Source: Clostridia bacterium
GTDB taxonomy: Bacteria; Bacillota; Clostridia; Oscillospirales; Acutalibacteraceae
Assembly: GCA_017428085.1 (NCBI GenBank)
Contig: JAFRRP010000056.1
Location: forward strand, 1-46,764
Direction: 5' to 3'
DNA: 46,764 nucleotides
Made by a program: the position numbers and the translations under genes. Shown here one piece after another: positions 15,346 to 23,037 of this stretch. The notes beneath the pieces are model-generated. The model did not search any database, was not told the origin of the DNA, and saw only the letters and a list, made by a program, of their open reading frames with translations. Numbering within the stretch: position 1 is the first letter of the stretch; each line of letters begins with the position of its first letter.

Positions 15346-16776
15346 ATGTCACGTTTCAAAAAGCTCACCGCTCTGTTCCTTTCCCTTGTGCTGCTGGCCA
15401 CGGTTACGGCCTTCGCCCTGCCCGCCTTCGCGGAGGACGCCGCCCCGGCGGACGCCGCCGACTTCGTCCCGGTGCTGCGGTTCATCGCCGCCAGCGACAC
15501 CCACGTGCGGGACGATTCCGACCTGACCTCCGGCCGCATCGGCAAGATGCTGGAGCTGGTCTACGGGATCGCGGACGCCGACCCCCACTACACCGCGCTG
15601 GACGCGCTGCTGATCGCGGGCGACCTGACCAACGACGGCACCAAGACCGAATTTGACAAGTTCGCCGACGCCGTCCACGGCTCCCTGCGGGAGGGCACGC
15701 GCTTCATCGGCGTGGTGGCGAAAAACCACGACGGCTACAAGATGAGCCGCAAGGAGCTGCGCGCCTATTACAACACCGTTACCGGCAACGACGCCGATTT
15801 CCACGTGGTCATCAACGGCTTCCACTTCATCGGCGTTTCCGCCTCCCCGGTGGACGGGGTCCACTACTCCACCGAACAGCAGAAATGGCTGAAACAGCAG
15901 CTTGCCGCCGCCGCGAAGGAGGACCCCAATAAGCCCATCTTCGTGACCCATCACGAGCACGTGCGCGGCACCGTGTACGGCAGCTCGCTGGACGACGGCT
16001 GGGGCATGACCTACTTCACCTCCATCCTCAAGCAGTTCCCGCAGGTCGTGGATTTCAGCGGCCATTCCCACTACCCGCTGAACGACCCGCGCTCCCTGTG
16101 GCAGGGCAAGTTCACCGCCGTGGGCACCGGCGCGATCTACTATTCCGAGTTCAATATCGACGGCACCTATCACCCCGCCGACAGCGAGGACACCGCCACC
16201 TGCTGGATCGTGGAGGCGGACGCGAACAACCGCCTGCGCCTGCGCGGCATGGACGTGGAGGCGGGCGCGCTTTTGTGCGAATACGTGCTGGACAACCCCG
16301 CCGACCCCGCCAACCGGGACTACACCCCCGCCAAGCGTAAAGCCGCCGCCAAAGCGCCGGCCTTTGCCGAGGGGACGCAGTTCACCGTGACGCCCCTTGC
16401 CGGCGGCTGCACCGTACAGGTCCCCGCGGCGGCCTCGACGGACGGTATGCCCGTGACGCTGTACCGGATCAGGGCGACCGACCGGTTCGGGATCACCCGG
16501 GCGAAGAACTGGACGCTGCCCTGCTACTACCGCGCCGTGACGCAGGAGACCGTGGAGCTGACCCTGACGGGGCTTACCGACGGGGAATACACGGTCAGCG
16601 TGACCGCGGAGAACGCCTACGGCATGGCCTCCGCGCCGCTGGAGGCGCAGGTCGCCGTGGCGGACGGCGAGTGCCCCTACTGCCACGAGCGCCACGAGGG
16701 CGTTTCCGGGAAGATCGTCCTGTTCTTCCACCAGATCGCGTACTTCTTCACGAAGTTATTCAGGATCAACAAATAA
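15346..16776 (+). CDS. Secreted calcineurin-like metallophosphoesterase
   Basis: A signal peptide occupies about residues 1-29 (LFLSLVLLATVTAFALPAFA). The phosphoesterase domain shows the metal ligands in order: ASDTHVRDD, IAGDLTNDG, KNHDG, VTHHEH and SGHSHYPLND. The third block is normally GNHD; here the Gly is Lys, with the ligands N and H kept. A fibronectin-like C-terminal segment follows. The protein ends with CPYCHERHEGVSGKI and a hydrophobic FFHQIAYFFTKLF tail, a C-terminal module seen in surface proteins of related Clostridia and possibly an anchor. The Shine-Dalgarno AACAGGAGGT is strong, 13 bases after the tsaC-coaE stop, so it is co-transcribed. The substrate is unknown. Confidence 0.85.
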   Translation: MSRFKKLTALFLSLVLLATVTAFALPAFAEDAAPADAADFVPVLRFIAASDTHVRDDSDLTSGRIGKMLELVYGIADADPHYTALDALLIAGDLTNDGTKTEFDKFADAVHGSLREGTRFIGVVAKNHDGYKMSRKELRAYYNTVTGNDADFHVVINGFHFIGVSASPVDGVHYSTEQQKWLKQQLAAAAKEDPNKPIFVTHHEHVRGTVYGSSLDDGWGMTYFTSILKQFPQVVDFSGHSHYPLNDPRSLWQGKFTAVGTGAIYYSEFNIDGTYHPADSEDTATCWIVEADANNRLRLRGMDVEAGALLCEYVLDNPADPANRDYTPAKRKAAAKAPAFAEGTQFTVTPLAGGCTVQVPAAASTDGMPVTLYRIRATDRFGITRAKNWTLPCYYRAVTQETVELTLTGLTDGEYTVSVTAENAYGMASAPLEAQVAVADGECPYCHERHEGVSGKIVLFFHQIAYFFTKLFRINK

Positions 16777-16858
16777 ACGCCGGAGGAGGCGCCTGACGTC
16801 CGACCGGGCGCAAAAGGCTTTTCCCTTTACCAACAAAAAAAACAGATAGGAGATCACC

Positions 16859-18262
16859 ATGTCAGAAGAACTCACCAGAGCCGAGCAGCTCAAAAAAGAT
16901 CTATTCGCCAAGCCCGCCAACGCGGCGAAGGCCTGCACCCCCGCCCAGATCAAGGAGGCCGACTATTTCTGCGAGGGGTATATGAATTTCCTCGACGCCG
17001 CCAAGACCGAGCGCGAGGCCGTGGAGGAGGCCGTGGCGCTGGCCCGCGCCAACGGGTTCATCGAATTCCGCAAGGGCGAGACCTACCGGCCCGGCGAAAA
17101 GGTCTATTACAACAACCGGGGCAAGGCGCTGATCCTGGCCGTCATCGGGCGGCGGGACCTGTCGCAGGGGACGCGCATCACGGCGGCGCACATCGACTCC
17201 CCGCGCCTCGACCTGAAGCCCAACCCGCTGTACGAGGATAACGAGCTGGCGTATTTCAAGACCCATTACTACGGCGGCATCAAAAAATACCAGTGGACCG
17301 TGACGCCCCTTGCGCTTCACGGCGTGATCGTGAAAAAGGACGGCGAGACGGTCCGGGTCAAGGTCGGCGAGGACGACGCGGACCCGAAATTCGTCATCAC
17401 GGACCTGCTGCCCCATCTGGCGGCCAGCCAGATGAAGGCCACCATGGCGGAGGGCGTGAAGGGCGAAAACCTCAACGTGCTGATCGGCAGCCGCCCCTTC
17501 GACGATACCGACGCCGCCGAGAGCGTCAAGCTCAATATCATGCGCATCCTCTTTGAGAAATACGGGATCAGAGAAGACGATTTCCTTTCCGCGGAGCTGG
17601 AGGTCGTGCCCGCGTTCAAGGCCTGCGACATCGGCTTCGACCGGTCCATGATCGGCGCCTACGGCCACGACGACCGGGTGTGCGCCTACCCCGCCCTGAT
17701 GGCGCTGCTGGACGCCGAGACCCCGGAATACACCGCCCTGTGCGTGCTGGCGGACAAGGAAGAGATCGGCTCGGTGGGCAACACGGGGCTGGATTCCAAC
17801 TTCCTCTCCTATTTCGTCTGCGATCTGGCGGAGTCCTTCGGCCTGGACGGGCGCGACGTGCTCAGCCGTTCCCGGTGCCTTTCCGCCGACGTAAACGCGG
17901 CCTTCGACCCCATCTATCCGGACGTCACCGAAAAGCGCAACGCCTCCTTCGTGAACCGGGGCTGCGTCATCACCAAATACACGGGCAGCCGCGGCAAGGG
18001 CGGCACCTCCGACGCCAGCGCCGAGTTCATGGCGCAGGTCCGCGCCCTGCTGGACGGCCACAACGTGGTGTGGCAGACCGGCGAGCTGGGCAAGGTGGAC
18101 GAAGGCGGCGGCGGAACGGTCGCGCGGTTCGTCGCGGGCTTGAACGTGGATACCGTCGACCTGGGCGTGCCGGTGCTGTCCATGCACGCGCCCTTCGAGG
18201 TGGTCTCCAAGCTGGACGTCTATATGACCTACAAAGCGTGCCTCGCTTTTGACATGAACTGA
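16859..18262 (+). CDS. M18-family zinc aminopeptidase
   Basis: M18 enzymes are cytoplasmic, dodecameric, two-metal aminopeptidases that favour acidic or hydrophobic N-terminal residues. The 467-residue protein has the conserved ligand sites: AAHIDSPRLDLKP (His), GHDDRVCAY (bridging Asp), ADKEEIGSVGNTG (catalytic Glu pair), SADVNAAFDP (Asp) and LSMHAPFEVVSK (His). Length and order are normal. TAGGAGAT provides the ribosome site. It lies 82 bases after the phosphoesterase gene, a gap with a small GC-rich hairpin but no clear promoter. A housekeeping peptide-turnover role is likely. Confidence 0.94.
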   Translation: MSEELTRAEQLKKDLFAKPANAAKACTPAQIKEADYFCEGYMNFLDAAKTEREAVEEAVALARANGFIEFRKGETYRPGEKVYYNNRGKALILAVIGRRDLSQGTRITAAHIDSPRLDLKPNPLYEDNELAYFKTHYYGGIKKYQWTVTPLALHGVIVKKDGETVRVKVGEDDADPKFVITDLLPHLAASQMKATMAEGVKGENLNVLIGSRPFDDTDAAESVKLNIMRILFEKYGIREDDFLSAELEVVPAFKACDIGFDRSMIGAYGHDDRVCAYPALMALLDAETPEYTALCVLADKEEIGSVGNTGLDSNFLSYFVCDLAESFGLDGRDVLSRSRCLSADVNAAFDPIYPDVTEKRNASFVNRGCVITKYTGSRGKGGTSDASAEFMAQVRALLDGHNVVWQTGELGKVDEGGGGTVARFVAGLNVDTVDLGVPVLSMHAPFEVVSKLDVYMTYKACLAFDMN

Positions 18263-18279
18263 CAGGATAATAAGGAAAA

Positions 18280-19329
18280 ATGAACGGATATAAAATCAAC
18301 CCGGCGGCCTACACGGGCGTGACCGTGCTGCCGTCGGCGATCGTGGAACAGCATTTGAAACTGGCGGGGCTGGCGCAGCTCAAGGCGGTCCTGTGCGCCT
18401 TTGCCGACCCCGGCAAACCCCTTTCCCCGGAGGAGGCCGCCGAACGCTGCGGCCTCTCCCCGGAGGAGGCCGCGGACGCGCTGGAATACTGGCGCGGCAA
18501 GGGGCTGCTGCTGGCGGAGGATGAGCGTCCCGCGACAGAAGAGCCCGCCCCGGCGGAGCCGGAAAAGGAACCGGACAAGCCCGCCAGGGTATACGCGGAG
18601 GCGAAGCCCACGCGGCTGCGCCGGGACCAGATCGCGGCGCGGCTGGTGGAATCGCCGGAGGTGGGCTTCCTGTTCACCGAGGCGCAGGCCCGGCTGGGGC
18701 GCACCATCGGCGACGGGGACCAGTCTTCTTTGCTGCTGCTGCACGACTACTACGGGCTGCCGGTGGAGGTCATTTTGGCGATCTGCGAGTACGCCCGCAC
18801 CCACGGCAAGGCCAACAACATGAGCTATATCTACACGGTAGGGCTGGACTGGAGCAAGAGGGAGATCGACACCATCGAGCGCGCCGACGAGGAGCTGCGG
18901 CACCTGGAGAGCGTCCATTCCCGCTGGGGCGAGTTCTGCGACGCCACGGGGCTGCGCAAAGGCAAGCCCACCGCGGCGCAGGCGAAGCTGTTCGCGGTGT
19001 GGCTGGACGAGTGGCACTTCCCCATGAGCGTGATCGCGCTGGCCTATGAAGAGATGAGCAAGAACACCGAAAAGGTCAGCTTCCCGTACATCAACAAGGT
19101 GCTGGCCAACTGGCACATGCATGGCGTGCAGACGCCGGAGGCCGTGGCCGACGAGCAGAAGCGCTTTGCCGAAAAGCAGGAACAGGCCGCCGCGCAGAAA
19201 TCCAAGGGCTACAACGCCAAAGCGAAGCCCGCGGAGGAGTACGCCCAGCCCGCCAGTTACGACATCGCCCGCGCCGAACAAAAGGCCAAAACGTCCGTCC
19301 CCAAGCTGGTGAAAAAGGGAAAGCGGTAA
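18280..19329 (+). CDS. DnaD-domain replication protein
   Basis: The N-terminal 85 residues form a winged-helix-like segment (LAQLKAVLCAF, then CGLSPEEAADALEYWRGKGLL). After an acidic linker come two DnaD C-terminal domains. The first includes LLLLHDYYGLPVEVILAICEYA. The second includes WLDEWHFPMSVIALAYEEM and the signature FPYINKVLANWHMHGV. DnaD proteins load the replicative helicase together with a DnaC/DnaI-like ATPase. In many Clostridia the two genes are adjacent; here the loader is at 21947, beyond two unrelated genes. TAAGGA precedes the ATG. A poly-basic tail (KLVKKGKR) may bind DNA. Confidence 0.88.
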   Translation: MNGYKINPAAYTGVTVLPSAIVEQHLKLAGLAQLKAVLCAFADPGKPLSPEEAAERCGLSPEEAADALEYWRGKGLLLAEDERPATEEPAPAEPEKEPDKPARVYAEAKPTRLRRDQIAARLVESPEVGFLFTEAQARLGRTIGDGDQSSLLLLHDYYGLPVEVILAICEYARTHGKANNMSYIYTVGLDWSKREIDTIERADEELRHLESVHSRWGEFCDATGLRKGKPTAAQAKLFAVWLDEWHFPMSVIALAYEEMSKNTEKVSFPYINKVLANWHMHGVQTPEAVADEQKRFAEKQEQAAAQKSKGYNAKAKPAEEYAQPASYDIARAEQKAKTSVPKLVKKGKR

Positions 19330-19338
19330 GACAAAAGC

Positions 19339-19693
19339 GCAGCACGGCGCCCCTGCGCCGTTGGCAGCACGGCGCCTCAGTGCCGCTATAGTCGGAAGTC
19401 GGAAGCCCCGTAGCACGGAGCCTCAGCTCCGTTTCAGAGCGGAGTTCGGAGAGCGGAATGCGGAGATGTAGCACGGCTGCCCGCAGGTCTCTCCTGTCGG
19501 TTTATCATCGCAGCGCGCTGCCTCAGCAGCGTTCGCAACGCGATTCCGATTTCATTTTACGGTAGATTATCAAGACCGTTTTTTACACAAGACCGGCTGA
19601 CGCCGGGGTGCGGACGTCCAGTGGACGCCTCTGCCGTAAGGCAGAAGCACCGACCGAGCCGGCAGGCGAGAACGGCTCACGGAGCCGCGCTAC
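19339..19693. repeat. REP-like hairpin cluster 2 in the 400-bp gap before GH16
   Basis: No gene is seen in 19330-19729. Plus-strand hairpins: 19339-19361 (stem ACGGCGC, loop CCCT), 19364-19386 (CGGCGC, CTCA), 19410-19432 (GTAG foot, ACGGAGC, CTCA), 19510-19532 (CGCTGC, CTCA). A degenerate GTAGCACGG copy starts at 19468. A minus copy with GTAG foot is at 19673-19693, nearly identical to the one at 882-903. A two-unit AGTCGGA run lies at 19390-19404. Confidence 0.75.
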
Positions 19694-19729
19694 AAGAATA
19701 ACCTTCTTTCCATCAAAGCAGGAGGCCCC

Positions 19730-20602
19730 ATGAAATTTATCCCTTTCCTCAAAGCCCTGTGGGCCGTGTTCATCAGCCTGTTCATGGCGATTTCCCCGTC
19801 GGGGTTCCCGCGGGTGCCGCACGCAAAGGATTTTACGCCGGTATGGGCCGACGAATTTGACGGCGACGCCCTCGACCTGACCAAATGGGAGGGCCATTAC
19901 TGCAGCGCCGACGCGGCAAATCCCGCCGTCCGCCGGGGCAGCTACTGGAACACCGACTTCGCCGCGGTGAAGGACGGCTGCCTGCACATCCGCACCGAAT
20001 ACTGTCCCGACGGCTACAAGGGCAACGGCAAGCCCGGCTGGTACACCTGCGGTATCGATACCCGCGGCCTGTTCGAGCCAACCTCCGGTTACTTCGAGTG
20101 CCGCTGCATCCTGCCAAAGGGCGTGGGGATGTGGTCCGCCTTCTGGCTGATCTCCAACTCCATGGCCTTCAACAACAGCCCCGGCGAGGTGCCGGGCGGC
20201 ACGGACGGCGCGGAGGTGGACGTGTTTGAATCCGCGTTCTACGAGAGCAAATACCCCCGTCGCGTCAGCTCCAATATCCATTTCGACGGCTACGGCGAAT
20301 ACCATCAATCGACCAACGTCTGCGAGCCGTACCTGCTGTGGGGCGACCCCTACGAGAGCTTCAACACCTACGGGCTGGAATGGAACGAGGACGGCTATAT
20401 CTTCTACGTCAACGGCATTGAGACCGGCCGCTCCGACTTCGGCGGCGCGTGCCGCGTGCCCATGTACCTGATCCTCTCGGTGGAGGTGGGCGGCAGCAAC
20501 GCCGTGCCCGCCGCCGACTGGACCGGCGGCCCCCTCACCCCCGACTGCGAACCTACCGATTTCATCATCGACTACGTCCGGGCGTACCAATACAAAAATT
20601 GA
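19730..20602 (+). CDS. Secreted glycoside hydrolase family 16 enzyme (beta-glucanase type)
   Basis: GH16 enzymes cut beta-1,3/1,4-glucans, laminarin or related galactans with retention. The 290-residue protein has an N-terminal hydrophobic signal (FLKALWAVFISLFMAI). The jelly-roll motifs follow: VWADEFDGDALDLTKWEG, SGYFECRCILPKGVGMWSAFWL, and the catalytic E-x-D-x-x-E as EVDVFE with Glu162, Asp164 and Glu167. SSNIHFDGYGEYHQS, YGLEWNEDGYIFYVNG and a terminal DYVRAYQYK complete the fold. There is no dockerin or carbohydrate-binding module. GCAGGAGG gives a strong start. It follows a REP cluster and is separated from its flanking replication genes in function, suggesting an inserted accessory gene. 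The substrate class is inferred only from the family. Confidence 0.9.
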   Translation: MKFIPFLKALWAVFISLFMAISPSGFPRVPHAKDFTPVWADEFDGDALDLTKWEGHYCSADAANPAVRRGSYWNTDFAAVKDGCLHIRTEYCPDGYKGNGKPGWYTCGIDTRGLFEPTSGYFECRCILPKGVGMWSAFWLISNSMAFNNSPGEVPGGTDGAEVDVFESAFYESKYPRRVSSNIHFDGYGEYHQSTNVCEPYLLWGDPYESFNTYGLEWNEDGYIFYVNGIETGRSDFGGACRVPMYLILSVEVGGSNAVPAADWTGGPLTPDCEPTDFIIDYVRAYQYKN

Positions 20603-20613
20603 AAGAGAAAAGA

Positions 20614-20652
20614 AACAGGGCCCCGTTTACAACAACGAGGTCCTGTTGTTTA
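20614..20652. terminator. Bidirectional terminator between GH16 and the aminotransferase gene
   Basis: Imperfect 14-bp stem (20614-20627 with 20634-20647) between convergent genes, followed by GTTTAT on the plus strand and by TCTTTTCTCTTT on the minus strand. Confidence 0.6.
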
Positions 20653-20665
20653 TCTGCGTTTTCGG

Positions 20666-21763
20666 TCATCCGATCCGCGCCGCGGGGATGATCTCCTTCA
20701 GCGCTTCGGTCAGGTCCGCCATCAGCGCCGGGGTGCCTATCGTGATGCGCAGGTGCTTTTGCGCGTTGCCGTCGAACACCCGGATCAGATACCCGCGCTT
20801 CCCCGCCTCCTCTTTGATGCGCAGCACGTCGTAGCCGGACAGCCGGATATAGACGAAGTTCGCGTCCGAGGGGTAGACGTACACGTCCGGCAGGGCGTTC
20901 AGGTCGCGGCGGAATTGTTCACGGGAGGCGATCAGCTTTTCCGTGACGCGGTCGTAGTATTCCGTATCCTTCAGGGCGGCCACGGCCATCCGCTTGCCGA
21001 TATGCGGCAGCCGGTGCAGCGGCAGGTCCAGCCACAGCACCTTTTTCAGCGCTTCGCTGCAAAAACCGTAGCCGATGCGCAGGTTGGCCAGCCCGTAATA
21101 CTTGGAAAACGTGCGGGAGAACAGCACGTTGTCATAGGTCGTTATCATCCGCGCCACGTCCAGCGTGTAATCGCGGAAGCCGTAGTACGCCTCGTCCACC
21201 ACGAAAAGGACGTCGGGGAAATCCCGCACCAGCCCTTCCAGATCGTCGTCCGCCATGGCGTTGCCCGTGGGCATGGCGGGGCTGGCGATCACGGTCACCG
21301 CCGGCTTGAGCCGGGTGATCCTGTCCCGGATATCCGCGAGGTCGAACACGCAGGCCTGCTGCGTCTCCACGATCGGGAAGCGCTCCACGTTCAAAAAACG
21401 GCAGTCGGCCAGGCCCGTGTAATAGCTCCAGCCCGGGTCGGGCAGCAGCACCGTGTCGCCCGCCTTGGTAAAAATGTTCATCACGGACCGCAGGTTCTCC
21501 GCCGAGCCGTTGCCGGTAAAGATACATTCCGCGGGCACGCCGAACTTCTCCGCCAGCGCGTCGGTCAGGTCGTCGCGGGCGCCGGATTCGTATAAACACA
21601 GGTCCTCCGGCGTGGTCCGCGCCAGCGTTTCCAGGCACTTCGGCGAGGGCCCGTACAGGTTTTCGTTGTAGTGGAGCCGCCCGGTGAGCTGCTCCGTGGG
21701 CACCCCCGCGTAGCGGGTGATCCCCTCATATCTGCCGGTGATCCGGCTTGACGTCCGGTCCAT
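20666..21763 (-). CDS. PLP-dependent aminotransferase, histidinol-phosphate aminotransferase-like
   Basis: This is a fold-type I aminotransferase of about 365 residues. It shows HYNENLYGPSP near the N-terminus, the phosphate-binding FTGNGSAENLRSVM, DPGWSYY, the Asp motif VVDEAYYGFRD, the PLP lysine in FSRTFSKYYGLANLRIGYG, and a substrate arginine near the end. The pattern fits HisC and related threonine-phosphate decarboxylase/aminotransferases. There are no his genes nearby, so HisC itself is not proven. The promoter at 21838-21810 excludes the far-upstream frame. The ATG at 21763 (after AAGGAG) is chosen; a GTG at 21784 (after GAAGGG) is the alternative. It lies between the DnaD and helicase-loader genes on the opposite strand. 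Confidence 0.82.
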   Translation of the reverse strand: MDRTSSRITGRYEGITRYAGVPTEQLTGRLHYNENLYGPSPKCLETLARTTPEDLCLYESGARDDLTDALAEKFGVPAECIFTGNGSAENLRSVMNIFTKAGDTVLLPDPGWSYYTGLADCRFLNVERFPIVETQQACVFDLADIRDRITRLKPAVTVIASPAMPTGNAMADDDLEGLVRDFPDVLFVVDEAYYGFRDYTLDVARMITTYDNVLFSRTFSKYYGLANLRIGYGFCSEALKKVLWLDLPLHRLPHIGKRMAVAALKDTEYYDRVTEKLIASREQFRRDLNALPDVYVYPSDANFVYIRLSGYDVLRIKEEAGKRGYLIRVFDGNAQKHLRITIGTPALMADLTEALKEIIPAARIG

Positions 21764-21809
21764 TCCGTATCCACGCTCCTTCACGTTTTCCCTTCTTTTG
21801 ACAGGCATG

Positions 21810-21838
21810 ATTATATCACTTGCCTCCCGTTTTGTCAA
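21810..21838 (-). promoter_or_regulatory. Consensus promoter of the aminotransferase gene
   Basis: On the minus strand TTGACA (21838-21833), exactly 17 bp, TATAAT (21815-21810). It is the best promoter in the window and predicts a transcript start near 21803. Confidence 0.85.
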
Positions 21839-21856
21839 CGCGCCTGATTTTTATGG

Positions 21857-21885
21857 TTGATTTCGCAAAAAAAATACGGTATAGT
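21857..21885 (+). promoter_or_regulatory. Promoter of the helicase-loader gene
   Basis: TTGATT at 21857-21862, 17 bp, TATAGT at 21880-21885, with a second TATAAT at 21885-21890. It is back to back with the aminotransferase promoter; the two -35 boxes are 18 bp apart. Confidence 0.7.
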
Positions 21886-21946
21886 ATAATAAGATAAATA
21901 TCGGGCGAAGAAACGGACGATTTCGCAGAAAAAAGGAGACGCTTCC

Positions 21947-22939
21947 ATGGCATACAACCGGGATATTTACGAAAAGGCGCAAAAGATCATTAAGGACCGG
22001 CGCGAGGCCTCCGAACGGGCGGCCGAGGTCCGGACGCGGCTGTTCGACTCGCTGGAGCCGGAATACGGCAAGCTGCGGCAGGAGATGATCCTCTCCGTAA
22101 AGGAGGCGATCAAGTCCATCGACATGAAGCCGGAGGAAGCCGCCGTTTTTTTGCAGAAGCAGAAGATCCGCAATCTGAACGCCCAGCAGCAGATCAGGGC
22201 GCTGCTGGAAAAGCACGACCTGCCGGAGGACTATCTGGAGGTCAAATACCAGTGCCCCCGGTGCGACGACACGGGCATCGACGGCAACCGCCTGTGCGAG
22301 TGCCATCTTGAGATCCTCAAAAAACTGGCCTACGACGAGGCGGGCAGCAAATCGCCGCTGAAATTCTGCAGCTTCGGCGATTTCCGGCTGGATTATTACA
22401 GCGACAAGGTGAACCCGGAATACGGCTGCTCCCCCCGCCAACGCATGGGAGAAATACTGGAATACTGCAAATCATACGCCGCCACGTTCGATGCGGATTC
22501 CCCCAGTTTGCTTTTCTACGGCGAAACCGGCCTGGGCAAAACGCACCTGTCCTTAAGCATTGCCGGGGAGGTCATCAACGCCGGGTGCAGCGTGATCTAC
22601 AACTCCGCCCAGAACATCTTCAACGAGCTGCAGAAGGAGCGCTTCGGCAAGGGCGACGCCGACGGCCGCTTTGAGCCCATGGTGCTGGAATGTGACCTGC
22701 TGGTGATCGACGACCTGGGCGCGGAGTTTTCCACCCAGTTCACCAACGCGGCGCTTTACAACATCGTCAACACCCGCATCAACAGCGGCCTGCCCACGAT
22801 CATCAGCACCAACCTGAATATGAAGGGCATCGAGGAGCGCTACACCCGCCGCGTCTCCAGCCGCCTGATCGGCGAATACGCCGTCTTCAGCTTCATCGGC
22901 GAGGACGTGCGGCAGATCAAAACCGAACGCGCCGAATGA
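21947..22939 (+). CDS. DnaC/DnaI-like replicative helicase loader (AAA+ ATPase)
   Basis: The 330-residue protein resembles DnaI/DnaC loaders. It has a helical N-terminus, a zinc-finger-like segment CPRCDDTGIDGNRLCECH at about 103-120, and an AAA+ domain with Walker A GETGLGKTHLS (from 192), Walker B LLVIDDLGAE, and sensor/arginine motifs TIISTNLNMKGIEERYTRRVSSRL. It should load DnaB onto DNA with the DnaD-domain protein encoded at 18280. AAAAGGAGA precedes the ATG. It has its own promoter and terminator, so it is now a separate unit from dnaD. Confidence 0.9.
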   Translation: MAYNRDIYEKAQKIIKDRREASERAAEVRTRLFDSLEPEYGKLRQEMILSVKEAIKSIDMKPEEAAVFLQKQKIRNLNAQQQIRALLEKHDLPEDYLEVKYQCPRCDDTGIDGNRLCECHLEILKKLAYDEAGSKSPLKFCSFGDFRLDYYSDKVNPEYGCSPRQRMGEILEYCKSYAATFDADSPSLLFYGETGLGKTHLSLSIAGEVINAGCSVIYNSAQNIFNELQKERFGKGDADGRFEPMVLECDLLVIDDLGAEFSTQFTNAALYNIVNTRINSGLPTIISTNLNMKGIEERYTRRVSSRLIGEYAVFSFIGEDVRQIKTERAE

Positions 22940-22974
22940 CCGAGCAAAGTGAACGAACGTAAAGAAATGAAATG

Positions 22975-23005
22975 TCCCTTCCGACGCCGTCGGAAGGGAT
23001 TTCGT
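22975..23005 (+). terminator. Terminator of the helicase-loader gene
   Basis: 11-bp perfect stem (22975-22985 with 22989-22999), GCC loop, then TTTCGTTT. It may also serve the convergent DUF4838 gene. Confidence 0.75.
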
Positions 23006-23037
23006 TTATTCCGGTATTCGCCGAAAAGGTAGGCCGG

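Noticed and set aside
12879..15545. Long minus-strand open frame opposite prfA and tsaC-coaE
   Set aside because: The composition is Arg/Gly/His-rich with no recognisable motif, and it runs across three well-supported plus-strand genes.
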